5,428 nucleotides of DNA from an uncultured Clostridium sp. (GCA_947643945.1 CANRXN010000083.1:1-5428), one strand, 5' to 3'; numbered from the stretch's first letter, positions 1 to 5,428 are shown. A program made the numbers and translations. The notes: generated by a model not told the origin, from the sequence alone.

Positions 1-35
1 ATATTAGGGGGTATTTTGTTGTCAAAGTTCATTTT

Positions 36-1214
36 TCATTTATTACAGGATGCTAACATATTATCCGCTAATTTTTCTAACTGCTCTATATTTTCTTTTT
101 TCAATGTTGATTTAATGGTAATAGATGGCTCTACTATTGTAATGTCTTTCATTTCTTGTAATATCTCCTTCATGGTTTTTGCAGCAGATGGTGCCCAAGA
201 GCCATTTTCTACGATACCAATTTTTCTATTTTGATAATTTCTTGCTTTTAATTTATGCAAAAATTGCTCCATTGGTACAAAAACACCGGCATTATAACTA
301 GAGGCTGCTACTATCATTTTGTCGTAACGAAAAGCATCTTCTACTGCTTCTGCCATATCTTCTGTTACTAAATCTGTTAAGACTACTTTTTTTACTCCCT
401 TTTTCTCTAATATTTCTTTTAGTTTTTTAGCTACTTCTAAAGTATTTCCATAAATAGAAGCACAAGCAATTAATACCCCTTCATTTTCTGGCTGATAACT
501 ACTCCAAATATTATATTTTTGGATATAATGTGCTAAGTTTTCTTTTAGGATTGGTCCATGCAATGGGCAAATCATTTTGATGTCTAAAGTTTCTGCTTTT
601 TTTAGCAGTGCTTGCACTTGTGCACCATATTTTCCAACAATGCCAAAATAGTATCTACGGGCTTCGCAGTCCCAAGGCTCTTCTGTGTCTAAAGTTCCAA
701 ATTTTCCAAATCCATCAGCTGTAAATAATATTTTTTCGGTTTGTTCATAAGTTACCATGACTTCTGGCCAATGTACCATGGGTGCCATGAAAAATTGTAA
801 AATATGTTTTCCAAGGTTTAAGGTGTCACCTTCTTTTACTACTATTTTTCTGTCCTCTAAATCATCAATTTCAAAAAAATTAGGTAATATGTTGAAGGTC
901 ATAGCGTTCCCTACAATTTTCATTTCTGGATATTTTTTGGTTAATAAGCCTATGTTATAAGCATGGTCTGGTTCTAAGTGAGAAACAATCAAATAATCTA
1001 CTTTTTTACCGTTTAGTTCTTTTTCTAAATTTTCTAACCATTGGTTGGTGACTTTTCTGTCAATGGTGTCTAATACTACATTTTTTTCGTCTTTTATTAG
1101 GTATGAATTGTAAGCCATTCCATTTGGTACTTCATATTGTGCTTCAAATAATCGAATGTCTTTATCGTCTGCTCCTATATATTTGATATTGTCTGTTATT
1201 TTGGTATCTTTCAT
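36..1214 (-). CDS. fprA: A-type flavoprotein / flavodiiron protein (O2 or NO reductase)
   Basis: A 392-residue cytoplasmic flavodiiron protein, close to the usual ~400 residues. The N-terminal metallo-beta-lactamase-like domain (about 1-245) shows the di-iron ligand pattern: HLEPDH at 79-84 (His79, Glu81, Asp83, His84), His148 in MVHWPE, Asp167 in TADGFG and His219 in PLHGP. The C-terminal flavodoxin-like domain (about 246-390) has the FMN phosphate-loop motif SIYGNT at 253-258. There is no fused rubredoxin or flavin reductase domain, so electrons must come from a separate donor. Members of this family reduce O2 to water or NO to N2O; the sequence does not tell which, though O2 removal is the usual role in clostridia. 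The start is supported by GGGAGGA at 1221-1227, six bases upstream of ATG. It lies 39 nt downstream of the membrane-protein gene on the same strand. I see no convincing promoter in that gap, so co-transcription is inferred. No clear terminator is visible in bases 1-35. Confidence 0.95.
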   Translation of the reverse strand: MKDTKITDNIKYIGADDKDIRLFEAQYEVPNGMAYNSYLIKDEKNVVLDTIDRKVTNQWLENLEKELNGKKVDYLIVSHLEPDHAYNIGLLTKKYPEMKIVGNAMTFNILPNFFEIDDLEDRKIVVKEGDTLNLGKHILQFFMAPMVHWPEVMVTYEQTEKILFTADGFGKFGTLDTEEPWDCEARRYYFGIVGKYGAQVQALLKKAETLDIKMICPLHGPILKENLAHYIQKYNIWSSYQPENEGVLIACASIYGNTLEVAKKLKEILEKKGVKKVVLTDLVTEDMAEAVEDAFRYDKMIVAASSYNAGVFVPMEQFLHKLKARNYQNRKIGIVENGSWAPSAAKTMKEILQEMKDITIVEPSITIKSTLKKENIEQLEKLADNMLASCNK

Positions 1215-1253
1215 GATGGTTCCTCCCTATAAATTATGTCTAATTTTTGCCGA

Positions 1254-1964
1254 TTATATTCTTAATTTTGTTAAAAATGAATTGTATTTAATTACTAAAC
1301 TGTTTGAGTCAAATAGAACTTGTTCTCCTTCTACTTTCCATTTTCCTTTATTTTCTGTTAAAAAGTCAAGTACTTCTAATTCGGTATCTAAGGCTGATAC
1401 TATCTTGTCTACTGATGTTTCTAATTCTTTTTTCTCGGATTCTGGCATGTTGATGTCTTCTGCTAAAAGTTGTTTGTATAGTTCTATACAGCTTGCATCT
1501 TTTGTCTCAGCTTCGATATAAGAATTAATTTTTCCTTCTTCAATAAGACCTAACATTTCGGTTTTTCCGTCTTGTAGTTTTTGTTTTGCTTCATTTATGT
1601 ATGTTTTAGATGCTGTGAATTCTGGACCATCTGCTTGGTAGTTGCTTGCTGTTAGCATTTGTCCTAATTTTTCGTCTTGTAATAAGTTTCTCACTTCGTT
1701 TGCTTTAGTAAATAAGTCTTTGGCATAGTTTTTGGCTGCTTTTTCTACTGCTACATATTTTCCTGTTGCTACGGTTCGATCGGTAATTTCGTTTAATTTT
1801 TCTATGTCAAATTCTCCTGATTTTGTGACTTCTTCAATTTGTGATAATTCTTCTACTACTTTTGCCTTCCCCATAAAACTGTTTATGAAAAAATAAGCAC
1901 CTCCTGCGATGGCTGCTAGGACGATAACTCCTATGGTAAGTCCTATAATTAATCCTTTCTTCAT
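1254..1964 (-). CDS. Membrane-anchored protein of unknown function
   Basis: A 236-residue protein I do not recognise. Residues 2-3 are Lys-Lys, followed by one hydrophobic segment at about 5-29 rich in Ile, Val, Ala and Gly. This fits a single N-terminal transmembrane anchor with the remaining ~205 residues outside the membrane. There is no lipobox cysteine after the hydrophobic stretch, so it is probably not a lipoprotein. The rest is rich in Glu, Lys, Leu and Ala and looks mostly helical, possibly with coiled-coil stretches. It contains one cysteine (in KDASCIEL) and no metal or cofactor motif that I can see. The start ATG at 1964 is supported by a GGGGA-type ribosome site at about 1973-1977 and by a promoter further upstream. 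It is the first gene of the unit that continues into the flavodiiron gene, but nothing in the protein links it to oxygen metabolism. It is real coding sequence by length, start context and coherent composition; its role is open. Confidence 0.85.
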   Translation of the reverse strand: MKKGLIIGLTIGVIVLAAIAGGAYFFINSFMGKAKVVEELSQIEEVTKSGEFDIEKLNEITDRTVATGKYVAVEKAAKNYAKDLFTKANEVRNLLQDEKLGQMLTASNYQADGPEFTASKTYINEAKQKLQDGKTEMLGLIEEGKINSYIEAETKDASCIELYKQLLAEDINMPESEKKELETSVDKIVSALDTELEVLDFLTENKGKWKVEGEQVLFDSNSLVIKYNSFLTKLRI

Positions 1965-1998
1965 AATAATTTCCCCTTTCGTTTTTTATTTCTTTCTT

Positions 1999-2026
1999 AT
2001 TATATCAAATTTTTTGGATTTGTAAA
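1999..2026 (-). promoter_or_regulatory. Sigma-A type promoter of the membrane protein / fprA unit
   Basis: Read on the minus strand, a TTTACA -35 box (2021-2026) is followed after 16 bases by a perfect TATAAT -10 box (1999-2004). Transcription would start near 1992, about 28 bases upstream of the ATG at 1964. This is the only good promoter I see for the left unit. Confidence 0.7.
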
Positions 2027-2042
2027 GTAGGGAATTTTTTAA

Positions 2043-2058
2043 TAGAATACTTATTCTA
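2043..2058. promoter_or_regulatory. Palindrome midway between divergent promoters, candidate operator
   Basis: TAGAATACTTATTCTA is a perfect inverted repeat with 7-base arms and a 2-base centre. Exactly 16 bases separate it from each flanking -35 box (2021-2026 on the minus strand, 2075-2080 on the plus strand). Its centre therefore lies near -60 for both predicted start sites, a position typical of upstream activator sites. The sequence does not match the Rex, FNR/CRP or PerR/Fur consensus patterns I know, so the regulator is unknown. Short AT-rich dyads occur by chance; the symmetric placement is the main support. Confidence 0.45.
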
Positions 2059-2074
2059 ATTCGACCTTTTTTAC

Positions 2075-2103
2075 TTGACATGGATTATTTTTAGGCATAT
2101 ACT
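2075..2103 (+). promoter_or_regulatory. Strong sigma-A promoter of the por operon
   Basis: A consensus TTGACA -35 box (2075-2080), a 17-base spacer and a TATACT -10 box (2098-2103, one mismatch to TATAAT) form a near-ideal housekeeping promoter. The transcript would begin near 2110, leaving a leader of about 30 bases before porC. That is too short for a riboswitch. Expression is expected to be high, as suits a central pyruvate enzyme. Confidence 0.85.
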
Positions 2104-2140
2104 AAAGCCATAAATTAAATAAAAAGGAGGCTTATCTAAC

Positions 2141-2719
2141 ATGGATAACTTAATCGAAATTAGATGGCATGGTAGAGGCGGTCAAGGTGCCAAAACAGCA
2201 TCTTTATTATTAGCTGATGCTGCCTTCAACACCGGAAAATACATTCAAGGTTTCCCAGAATATGGTCCTGAAAGAATGGGTGCACCAATTACAGCTTACA
2301 ATCGTATTAGTAGTAATCCCATTACAATTCATAGTAACATTTATGAGCCTGACTATGTTGTAGTTGTTGACGATACCTTACTTGAATGCGTTGATGTAAC
2401 AGCAGGATTAAAAAAAACAGGTGCCATTGTTATTAACACAACTAAATCAGCAGATTACCTAAAAACTGCTTTAAAAGGATTTGAAGGAAATATTTATACC
2501 ATTGATGCAAGAAAGATATCAATCGAAGCATTAGGCAAATATTTCCCAAATACACCAATGCTTGCTGCTATTGTAAAGGTAAGTGGCATCATGACAGATG
2601 AAGCTTTACTAGAAGATATGAAAGGCTCATTTAAGCATAAATTCGCTAAAAAGCCAGAAGTAATTGATGGCAACATGAAAGCATTAGAATTAGCATTAAA
2701 GGAGGTTAAAAAGATATGA
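2141..2719 (+). CDS. porC: Pyruvate:ferredoxin oxidoreductase, gamma subunit
   Basis: A 192-residue gamma subunit (also called PorG), the usual length for this family. The N-terminal motif RWHGRGGQGAKTAS (about 8-21) followed by GFPEYGPERMGAP (about 38-50) is the hallmark of the pyruvate/ketoisovalerate oxidoreductase gamma domain. In the single-chain enzymes this domain is fused to the rest. It contributes to assembly of the complex with alpha, beta and delta and may help bind coenzyme A, and it carries no iron-sulfur cluster. The start is fixed by AAGGAGG at 2124-2130, ten bases before ATG, and by the promoter just upstream. It is the first gene of the operon and overlaps porD by four bases (ATGA), indicating translational coupling. 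The neighbouring alpha and delta sequences point to pyruvate rather than branched-chain keto acids as substrate. Confidence 0.95.
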   Translation: MDNLIEIRWHGRGGQGAKTASLLLADAAFNTGKYIQGFPEYGPERMGAPITAYNRISSNPITIHSNIYEPDYVVVVDDTLLECVDVTAGLKKTGAIVINTTKSADYLKTALKGFEGNIYTIDARKISIEALGKYFPNTPMLAAIVKVSGIMTDEALLEDMKGSFKHKFAKKPEVIDGNMKALELALKEVKKI

Positions 2720-3006
2720 CCGATATTAATAATGATACCCCAATGGAAAAACTAACACCTGGTGGCGATATTTATACGGCTGGAAATGCAAGAGAATTTA
2801 AAACTGGTGATTGGAGAAGTATTCGCCCTGTTTTTTTAAGTGATAAGTGCAAACAATGTGGTCTTTGTTTCCCTGTTTGCCCAGAAGATGCAATTCCGGT
2901 TAATAAAGAAATGCTAAGACAAGATTTTAATTATGATTATTGCAAAGGGTGTGGCGTTTGTGCTAAGGTTTGCCCTTTTGGTGCGATTGAAATGAAAGAA
3001 GAATAG
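2716..3006 (+). CDS. porD: Pyruvate:ferredoxin oxidoreductase, delta subunit (2[4Fe-4S] ferredoxin-like)
   Basis: A 96-residue delta subunit with two classical [4Fe-4S] motifs: Cys45, 48, 51 and 55 (CKQCGLCFPVC-P) and Cys76, 79, 82 and 86 (CKGCGVCAKVC-P). The ~40-residue N-terminal extension, with PGGDIYTAGNA and TGDWRSIRPV, is typical of Por delta subunits and separates it from free ferredoxins. It passes electrons from the beta-subunit cluster to external ferredoxin. Translation starts inside the porC stop (ATGA) behind a strong AAAGGAGG at 2698-2705. The TAG stop at 3004-3006 is formed by the first bases of the palindromic element that follows. Removing the element and one TA copy would leave an in-frame TAA at the same codon, so the protein itself appears unaltered. 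Confidence 0.95.
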   Translation: MTDINNDTPMEKLTPGGDIYTAGNAREFKTGDWRSIRPVFLSDKCKQCGLCFPVCPEDAIPVNKEMLRQDFNYDYCKGCGVCAKVCPFGAIEMKEE

Positions 3007-3131
3007 TTTGAAAGATAATTATCATTTGGCGTTGTTGCACTTCGCTTTTAATTTAATCAACGTGCACTTAGCACGCCTCATAAATTAAAAAGTTCGTGCG
3101 CATAGCCAAATAACAATTCTATTTCAAACTA
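3004..3131. mobile_element. MITE-like palindromic element in the por operon
   Basis: This 128-bp non-coding stretch is an imperfect palindrome. The ends are a perfect 10-base inverted repeat, TAGTTTGAAA (3004-3013) and TTTCAAACTA (3122-3131). The arms extend to 27 bases each (3004-3030 and 3105-3131) with 23 matched positions. Inside, TTTTAATTTA and its complement pair again, and CGTGC (3061-3065) faces GCACG (3071-3075) around a 5-base apex loop. TA lies at both ends, as left by IS630/Tc1-mariner type insertion, although TA is also part of the inverted repeat. There is no open reading frame of note. It separates porD from porA, and without it the porD-porA gap would be an ordinary ~30 bases. 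As RNA it would fold into a long hairpin in the operon transcript. Confidence 0.65.
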
Positions 3132-3146
3132 AAAAATGAAATTATG

Positions 3147-3153
3147 AAAGGAA
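3147..3153 (+). promoter_or_regulatory. Ribosome binding site deciding the porA start
   Basis: AAAGGAA lies 11 bases before the ATG at 3165. An earlier in-frame ATG at 3144 would place this site inside the gene and has no Shine-Dalgarno of its own. The later start also gives the N-terminus MSIRERLSGNEA typical of alpha subunits. Confidence 0.7.
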
Positions 3154-3164
3154 CGAAATTTAAA

Positions 3165-4356
3165 ATGAGTATAAGAGAAAGATTAAGTGGTAATGAAGCA
3201 GCAGCAACTGCCATGAAGCAAATCAATCCCGACGTAGTAGCCGCTTTTCCTATTACCCCTTCAACTGAAATACCTCAATATTTTTCCACTTTTGTTGCTA
3301 ACGGAACTGTTGATACAGAATTCGTAGCAGTAGAGAGTGAACACAGTGCTATGTCTGCTTGTATTGGAGCAGAGGCTGCAGGAGCTAGAGCTATGACAGC
3401 TACTTCTGCAAATGGTTTATCTTTAATGTGGGAAATGATTTACATTGCTTCTAGTTTACGTTTGCCAATTGTTTTATCTTTGGTAAACAGAGCCGTATCA
3501 GGGCCTTTAAATATTCACTGTGACCATTCAGATGCCATGGGAGTAAGAGACGCTGGTTGGATTATGCTATTTAGTGAAAATAACCAAGAGGCTTATGACA
3601 ATACCTTAATGGCACATAGAATTGCAGAAAATAAGGAGGTAAGACTACCTTTAATGGTATGTCAAGATGGATTTATTACCTCTCATGCCATTGAAAATAT
3701 TGAATTAGTAGAAGACGATAAAGTTAAAGAATTTGTAGGAGAATATAAGCCAGAACATTATTTATTAAATAAAGAAGAACCAATTGCAGTAGGACCTTTA
3801 GACTTACAAGCCTATTTATTTGAACATAAAGCCCGGTCAAGCAACCGCTATGAAAAACGCAAAACAAGTTGTTTTAGATGTTGCCAAAGACTTTGAAAAA
3901 ATGACAGGAAGAAACTATGGTTTATTTGAAGAATACAAACTAGAAGATGCCGAAGTTGCTATCGTTTGTATGAACTCAACAGCTGGAACTACAAAATTTG
4001 TGGTTGATAATCTAAGAGAAAAAGGAGTAAAAGCAGGACTTTTAAAAGTTCGTGTTTACCGTCCTTTCCCTGGTGAAGAAATTGCAAAAGCGTTATCCCA
4101 TGTAAAAGCTCTTGCCATTTTAGATAGGGCAGACTCACTAAATGCAGTAGGTGGAGCCTTATTCCAAGATGTAACCTCAGCTATGTATGTAGAAAATAAA
4201 CATGTACCAGCTGTAAACTACGTTTACGGTATAGGTGGTAGAGATACCAAAGCAGAAGATATCGAATCTGTTTACACTGACTTATTAGAAATTGTAGAAA
4301 CTAATAAAATCGAAAATCCTTATCGTTATTTAGGACTAAGAAAGGAGGCAAAATAA
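3165..4356 (+). CDS. porA: Pyruvate:ferredoxin oxidoreductase, alpha subunit, interrupted by one +1 frameshift
   Basis: The alpha subunit, about 396 residues when the two frames are joined, which is normal length. The first frame (3165 to about 3833, residues 1-223) carries the family landmarks: SGNEA near 8-12, FPITPST at 28-34 (substrate-side loop), ESEHSA at 57-62 (the glutamate expected to activate thiamine diphosphate) and NRAVSGPLNIHCDHSD at 108-123. The second frame (about 3835-4356) continues without loss from QATAMKNAKQVVLDV through the transketolase C-terminal-like domain. One extra base lies within 3831-3837 (GCCCGGT); skipping one C gives His-Lys-Ala-Gly-Gln. Unjoined, the first frame ends at a TGA at 3894-3896. 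Both halves are well preserved with no further lesions, which argues against old pseudogene decay. The stop overlaps the porB start by one base (TAATG). It forms the active site with PorB. Sequencing error, recent mutation and translational frameshifting cannot be separated here. Confidence 0.9.
3831..3837 (+). other. porA: Frameshift site in porA
   Basis: The incoming frame reads AAA GCC CGG TCA, then about 20 unrelated residues and a stop. The frame one base further reads GGT CAA GCA ACC and resumes the alpha subunit. The exact extra base is ambiguous: dropping G3831, one of the three Cs, or T3837 all restore a protein of expected length (Lys-Pro-Gly, Lys-Ala-Gly or Lys-Ala-Arg). Confidence 0.9.
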
Positions 4357-5310
4357 TGGCTTATAATTTAAAAGAAGTAGTTGCTAACAAACCTTCCAGA
4401 TTTACTGCTGGACATAGAATGTGTGCTGGTTGCCGGAGCACCTCCAGTTGCAAGACACATAATGCGTGCTTTAAAACCAGAAGATCATGCCGTAGTTGCT
4501 GGTGCTACTGGTTGTATGGAAGTATCAACTTTTATTTATCCATATACCGCTTGGACTGACTCTTTTATCCATACCGCTTTTGAATGTGCAGGAGCAACTT
4601 TAGCAGGAGCAGAAGCTGCTTACCAATCTATGAAAAAGCAAGGAAAGTTACCAAAAGACGGTGAAACTAAATTTATTGCCTTTGGTGGAGACGGTGGAAC
4701 TTATGATATAGGATTACAAAGTCTATCTGGTGCCATGGAACGTGGACATGACATGGTATATGTATGTTACGACAATGGAGCTTACATGAACACAGGTATT
4801 CAACGTTCATCTGCCACTCCAAGATTTGCAGATACAACAACTTCTCCTGCTGGGAAAGTAATACCAGGAAAAATGCAAGCAAGAAAAGACTTAGCCAAAA
4901 TCATGGTAGGACATCATATCCCATATGTCGCACAAACTTTAGGTTATATGAACTTCAAAGACTTATACGAAAAAGCTGAAAAAGCAATTTACACGAAAGG
5001 ACCTGCCTTCTTAAATGTCATGGCACCATGTCCTAGAGGTTGGGGCTATCCAACAGACCAATTAATGCAAATTAACAAGCTAGCTGTTGAAACTTGCTAC
5101 TGGCCATTATATGAAGTAATTGATGGAAAATATAAAATCACTTATAAGCCTGCTAAAAAATTACCAATTGAAGAATTCTTAAAACCACAAAAAAGATTTA
5201 AGCATATGTTTAACCCAGGAAACGAATGGATGATAGAAGCATTCCAAAAAGAAGTTGACGCAAGATGGCAAGAACTTTTAGATTTAGAAGAAATTACCAA
5301 CAGGGATTAG
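4356..5310 (+). CDS. porB: Pyruvate:ferredoxin oxidoreductase, beta subunit, interrupted by one +1 frameshift
   Basis: The beta subunit, 317 residues when joined, normal for the family. The first frame (4356-4433) encodes the N-terminus up to GHRMCAGC (Cys23, Cys26). The second (4435-5310) resumes at GAPPVARHIM. Cys23 and Cys26, together with Cys53 (GATGC) and Cys224 (APCPRGW), fit the four ligands of the beta-subunit [4Fe-4S] cluster. The thiamine diphosphate motif is GDG at 111-113 with Asn140 in YDNGAYMNTG, followed by the usual QRSSATP. The start is set by AAAGGAGG at 4341-4348, seven bases before ATG, overlapping the porA stop by one base. A later ATG at 4381 in the second frame is not a credible start: it lacks a ribosome site and would lose the CAGC motif. 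One extra C at 4433/4434 causes the shift. The last residues (Arg316, Asp317) and the TAG stop fall in a GGGATTA repeat, so the C-terminus may have been trimmed or replaced there. Confidence 0.92.
4431..4437 (+). other. porB: Frameshift site in porB
   Basis: The incoming frame reads GGT TGC CGG AGC ACC, while the conserved protein needs GGT TGC GGA GCA CCT (Gly-Cys-Gly-Ala-Pro). A single surplus C in the CC at 4433-4434 explains it. The shift falls directly after the second cysteine of the CAGC cluster motif, so an unshifted product of 67 residues would be inactive. Confidence 0.93.
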
Positions 5311-5363
5311 GGGACGTTCCTTAAATCCCTACTTTGGGGATTAAGGGACACTCCTTTATCCCC
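5303..5363. repeat. Pair of REP-like GGGATTA repeats at the end of porB
   Basis: Two 27-base direct copies, 5303-5329 and 5337-5363, begin GGGATTA, continue GGGAC and end CCC; they agree at 21 of 27 positions. Each copy is itself partly palindromic. The first copy starts inside the porB reading frame and holds its stop codon. Such GGGAC repeats resemble the palindromic units associated with IS200-like/REP-type transposases, which fits the transposase-like frame read on the other strand. Confidence 0.6.
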
Positions 5364-5428
5364 TTTTATATTTTTAATTATTCTTGTTACTCTATTTTTT
5401 CCTATTCCTAATATTTGTGAAATCTCTT
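5307..5428 (-). CDS. C-terminal end of a probable REP-associated / IS200-like transposase (partial)
   Basis: On the minus strand an open frame enters from the right edge and ends with TAA at 5307-5309. It gives 39 complete codons: EISQILGIGKNRVTRIIK, then a tail ending DLRNVP. The first part looks like a small helix-turn-helix, as found at the C-terminus of REP-associated tyrosine transposases in Clostridia. The tail is translated straight through the two GGGATTA repeats. No catalytic residues are in view, so the family assignment rests on the helix-turn-helix and the adjacent repeats. It could be the end of an intact gene or a remnant. Its stop overlaps the porB stop on the opposite strand by two bases, so the two genes converge with no spacer. 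Confidence 0.5.
   Translation of the reverse strand, partial: EISQILGIGKNRVTRIIKNIKGDKGVSLNPQSRDLRNVP
5310..5367 (+). terminator. Likely terminator of the por operon, formed from the repeats
   Basis: CCTTAAATCCC (5319-5329) pairs with GGGATTAAGG (5337-5346) with one bulged A and a 7-base loop. GGGGA (5310-5314) and TCCCC (5359-5363) can close an outer stem, directly followed by TTTT and an AT-rich run. This has the layout of a Rho-independent terminator, though with internal loops and a short U-tract. It begins at the last base of the porB stop codon. Confidence 0.55.

Noticed and set aside
1..35. A terminator downstream of the flavodiiron gene
   Set aside because: No stem followed by a T-run can be made on the minus strand within the 35 bases available; it may lie beyond the window.
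757..1521. Open plus-strand frames opposite the flavodiiron and membrane-protein genes (also 16-234)
   Set aside because: They are antisense to well-supported genes, lack ribosome binding sites and encode Phe/Ser/Ile-rich sequence typical of the complement of AT-rich coding DNA.
2043..2058. Assigning the palindrome to Rex, PerR/Fur or an FNR-like regulator
   Set aside because: Arm sequence and spacing do not fit TTGTGAA/TTAACAA, the 7-1-7 PerR/Fur box or TGTGA-N6-TCACA, so no regulator is named.
3004..3131. A transcription terminator or riboswitch between porD and porA
   Set aside because: The hairpin is not followed by a U-tract, only A-rich sequence, and no known riboswitch core is recognisable.
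3820..4356. A separate gene for the C-terminal half of PorA
   Set aside because: There is no ribosome binding site at 3820, and the sequence continues the alpha subunit directly from the preceding frame; a frameshift explains it better than a split-subunit design.
4673..4979. Short open frames inside porB on both strands, and one at 2494-2676 inside porC on the minus strand
   Set aside because: They are shadows of conserved Por coding sequence with no start signals or recognisable domains.
4381..5310. porB as an intact gene starting at ATG 4381
   Set aside because: That start has no ribosome site and would replace the conserved GHRMCAGC N-terminus with unrelated residues; the 4356 start has a strong Shine-Dalgarno and the cluster cysteines.

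Overview
This window looks like a low-GC anaerobic Firmicute, most likely a member of the Clostridia. The base composition is AT-rich, the Shine-Dalgarno sites are strong AGGAGG types, the promoters are of sigma-A type, and the gene content is that of a strict anaerobe: a ferredoxin-dependent pyruvate oxidoreductase plus an oxygen-scavenging flavodiiron protein. I cannot name genus or species from the sequence.

Layout. Two divergent transcription units share a 176-bp control region (1965-2140). The left unit, on the minus strand, holds an unrecognised membrane-anchored protein (1254-1964) followed by an A-type flavoprotein/flavodiiron protein (36-1214). The right unit, on the plus strand, is a four-subunit pyruvate:ferredoxin oxidoreductase operon in the order gamma, delta, alpha, beta (porC 2141-2719, porD 2716-3006, porA 3165-4356, porB 4356-5310). 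Each side has a readable promoter, and a 16-bp palindrome lies exactly midway between the two -35 boxes.

Function. The Por complex would oxidise pyruvate and CoA to acetyl-CoA and CO2 and reduce ferredoxin. Gamma and delta complete the four-subunit enzyme, with delta carrying two [4Fe-4S] clusters. Alpha and beta build the thiamine diphosphate site, and beta carries a further cluster. The divergent flavodiiron protein would remove O2 (or NO), to which Por-type enzymes are sensitive, so a shared control region makes biological sense.

Oddities. (1) porA and porB are each split by a single extra base. The porB change is clearly an added C in a GCCGG context just after the CAGC cluster motif. 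The porA change can be read in the same way, with both shifts at an in-frame CGG codon, and I found no other in-frame CGG in the window. Sequencing or assembly error is the default explanation, but the shared context deserves checking as possible +1 frameshifting. (2) A 128-bp MITE-like palindrome bounded by TA dinucleotides sits between porD and porA and supplies porD's stop codon. (3) The end of porB runs into a pair of GGGATTA-type repeats. These form a terminator-like hairpin and also encode the tail of a minus-strand transposase-like fragment that leaves the window at the right edge.
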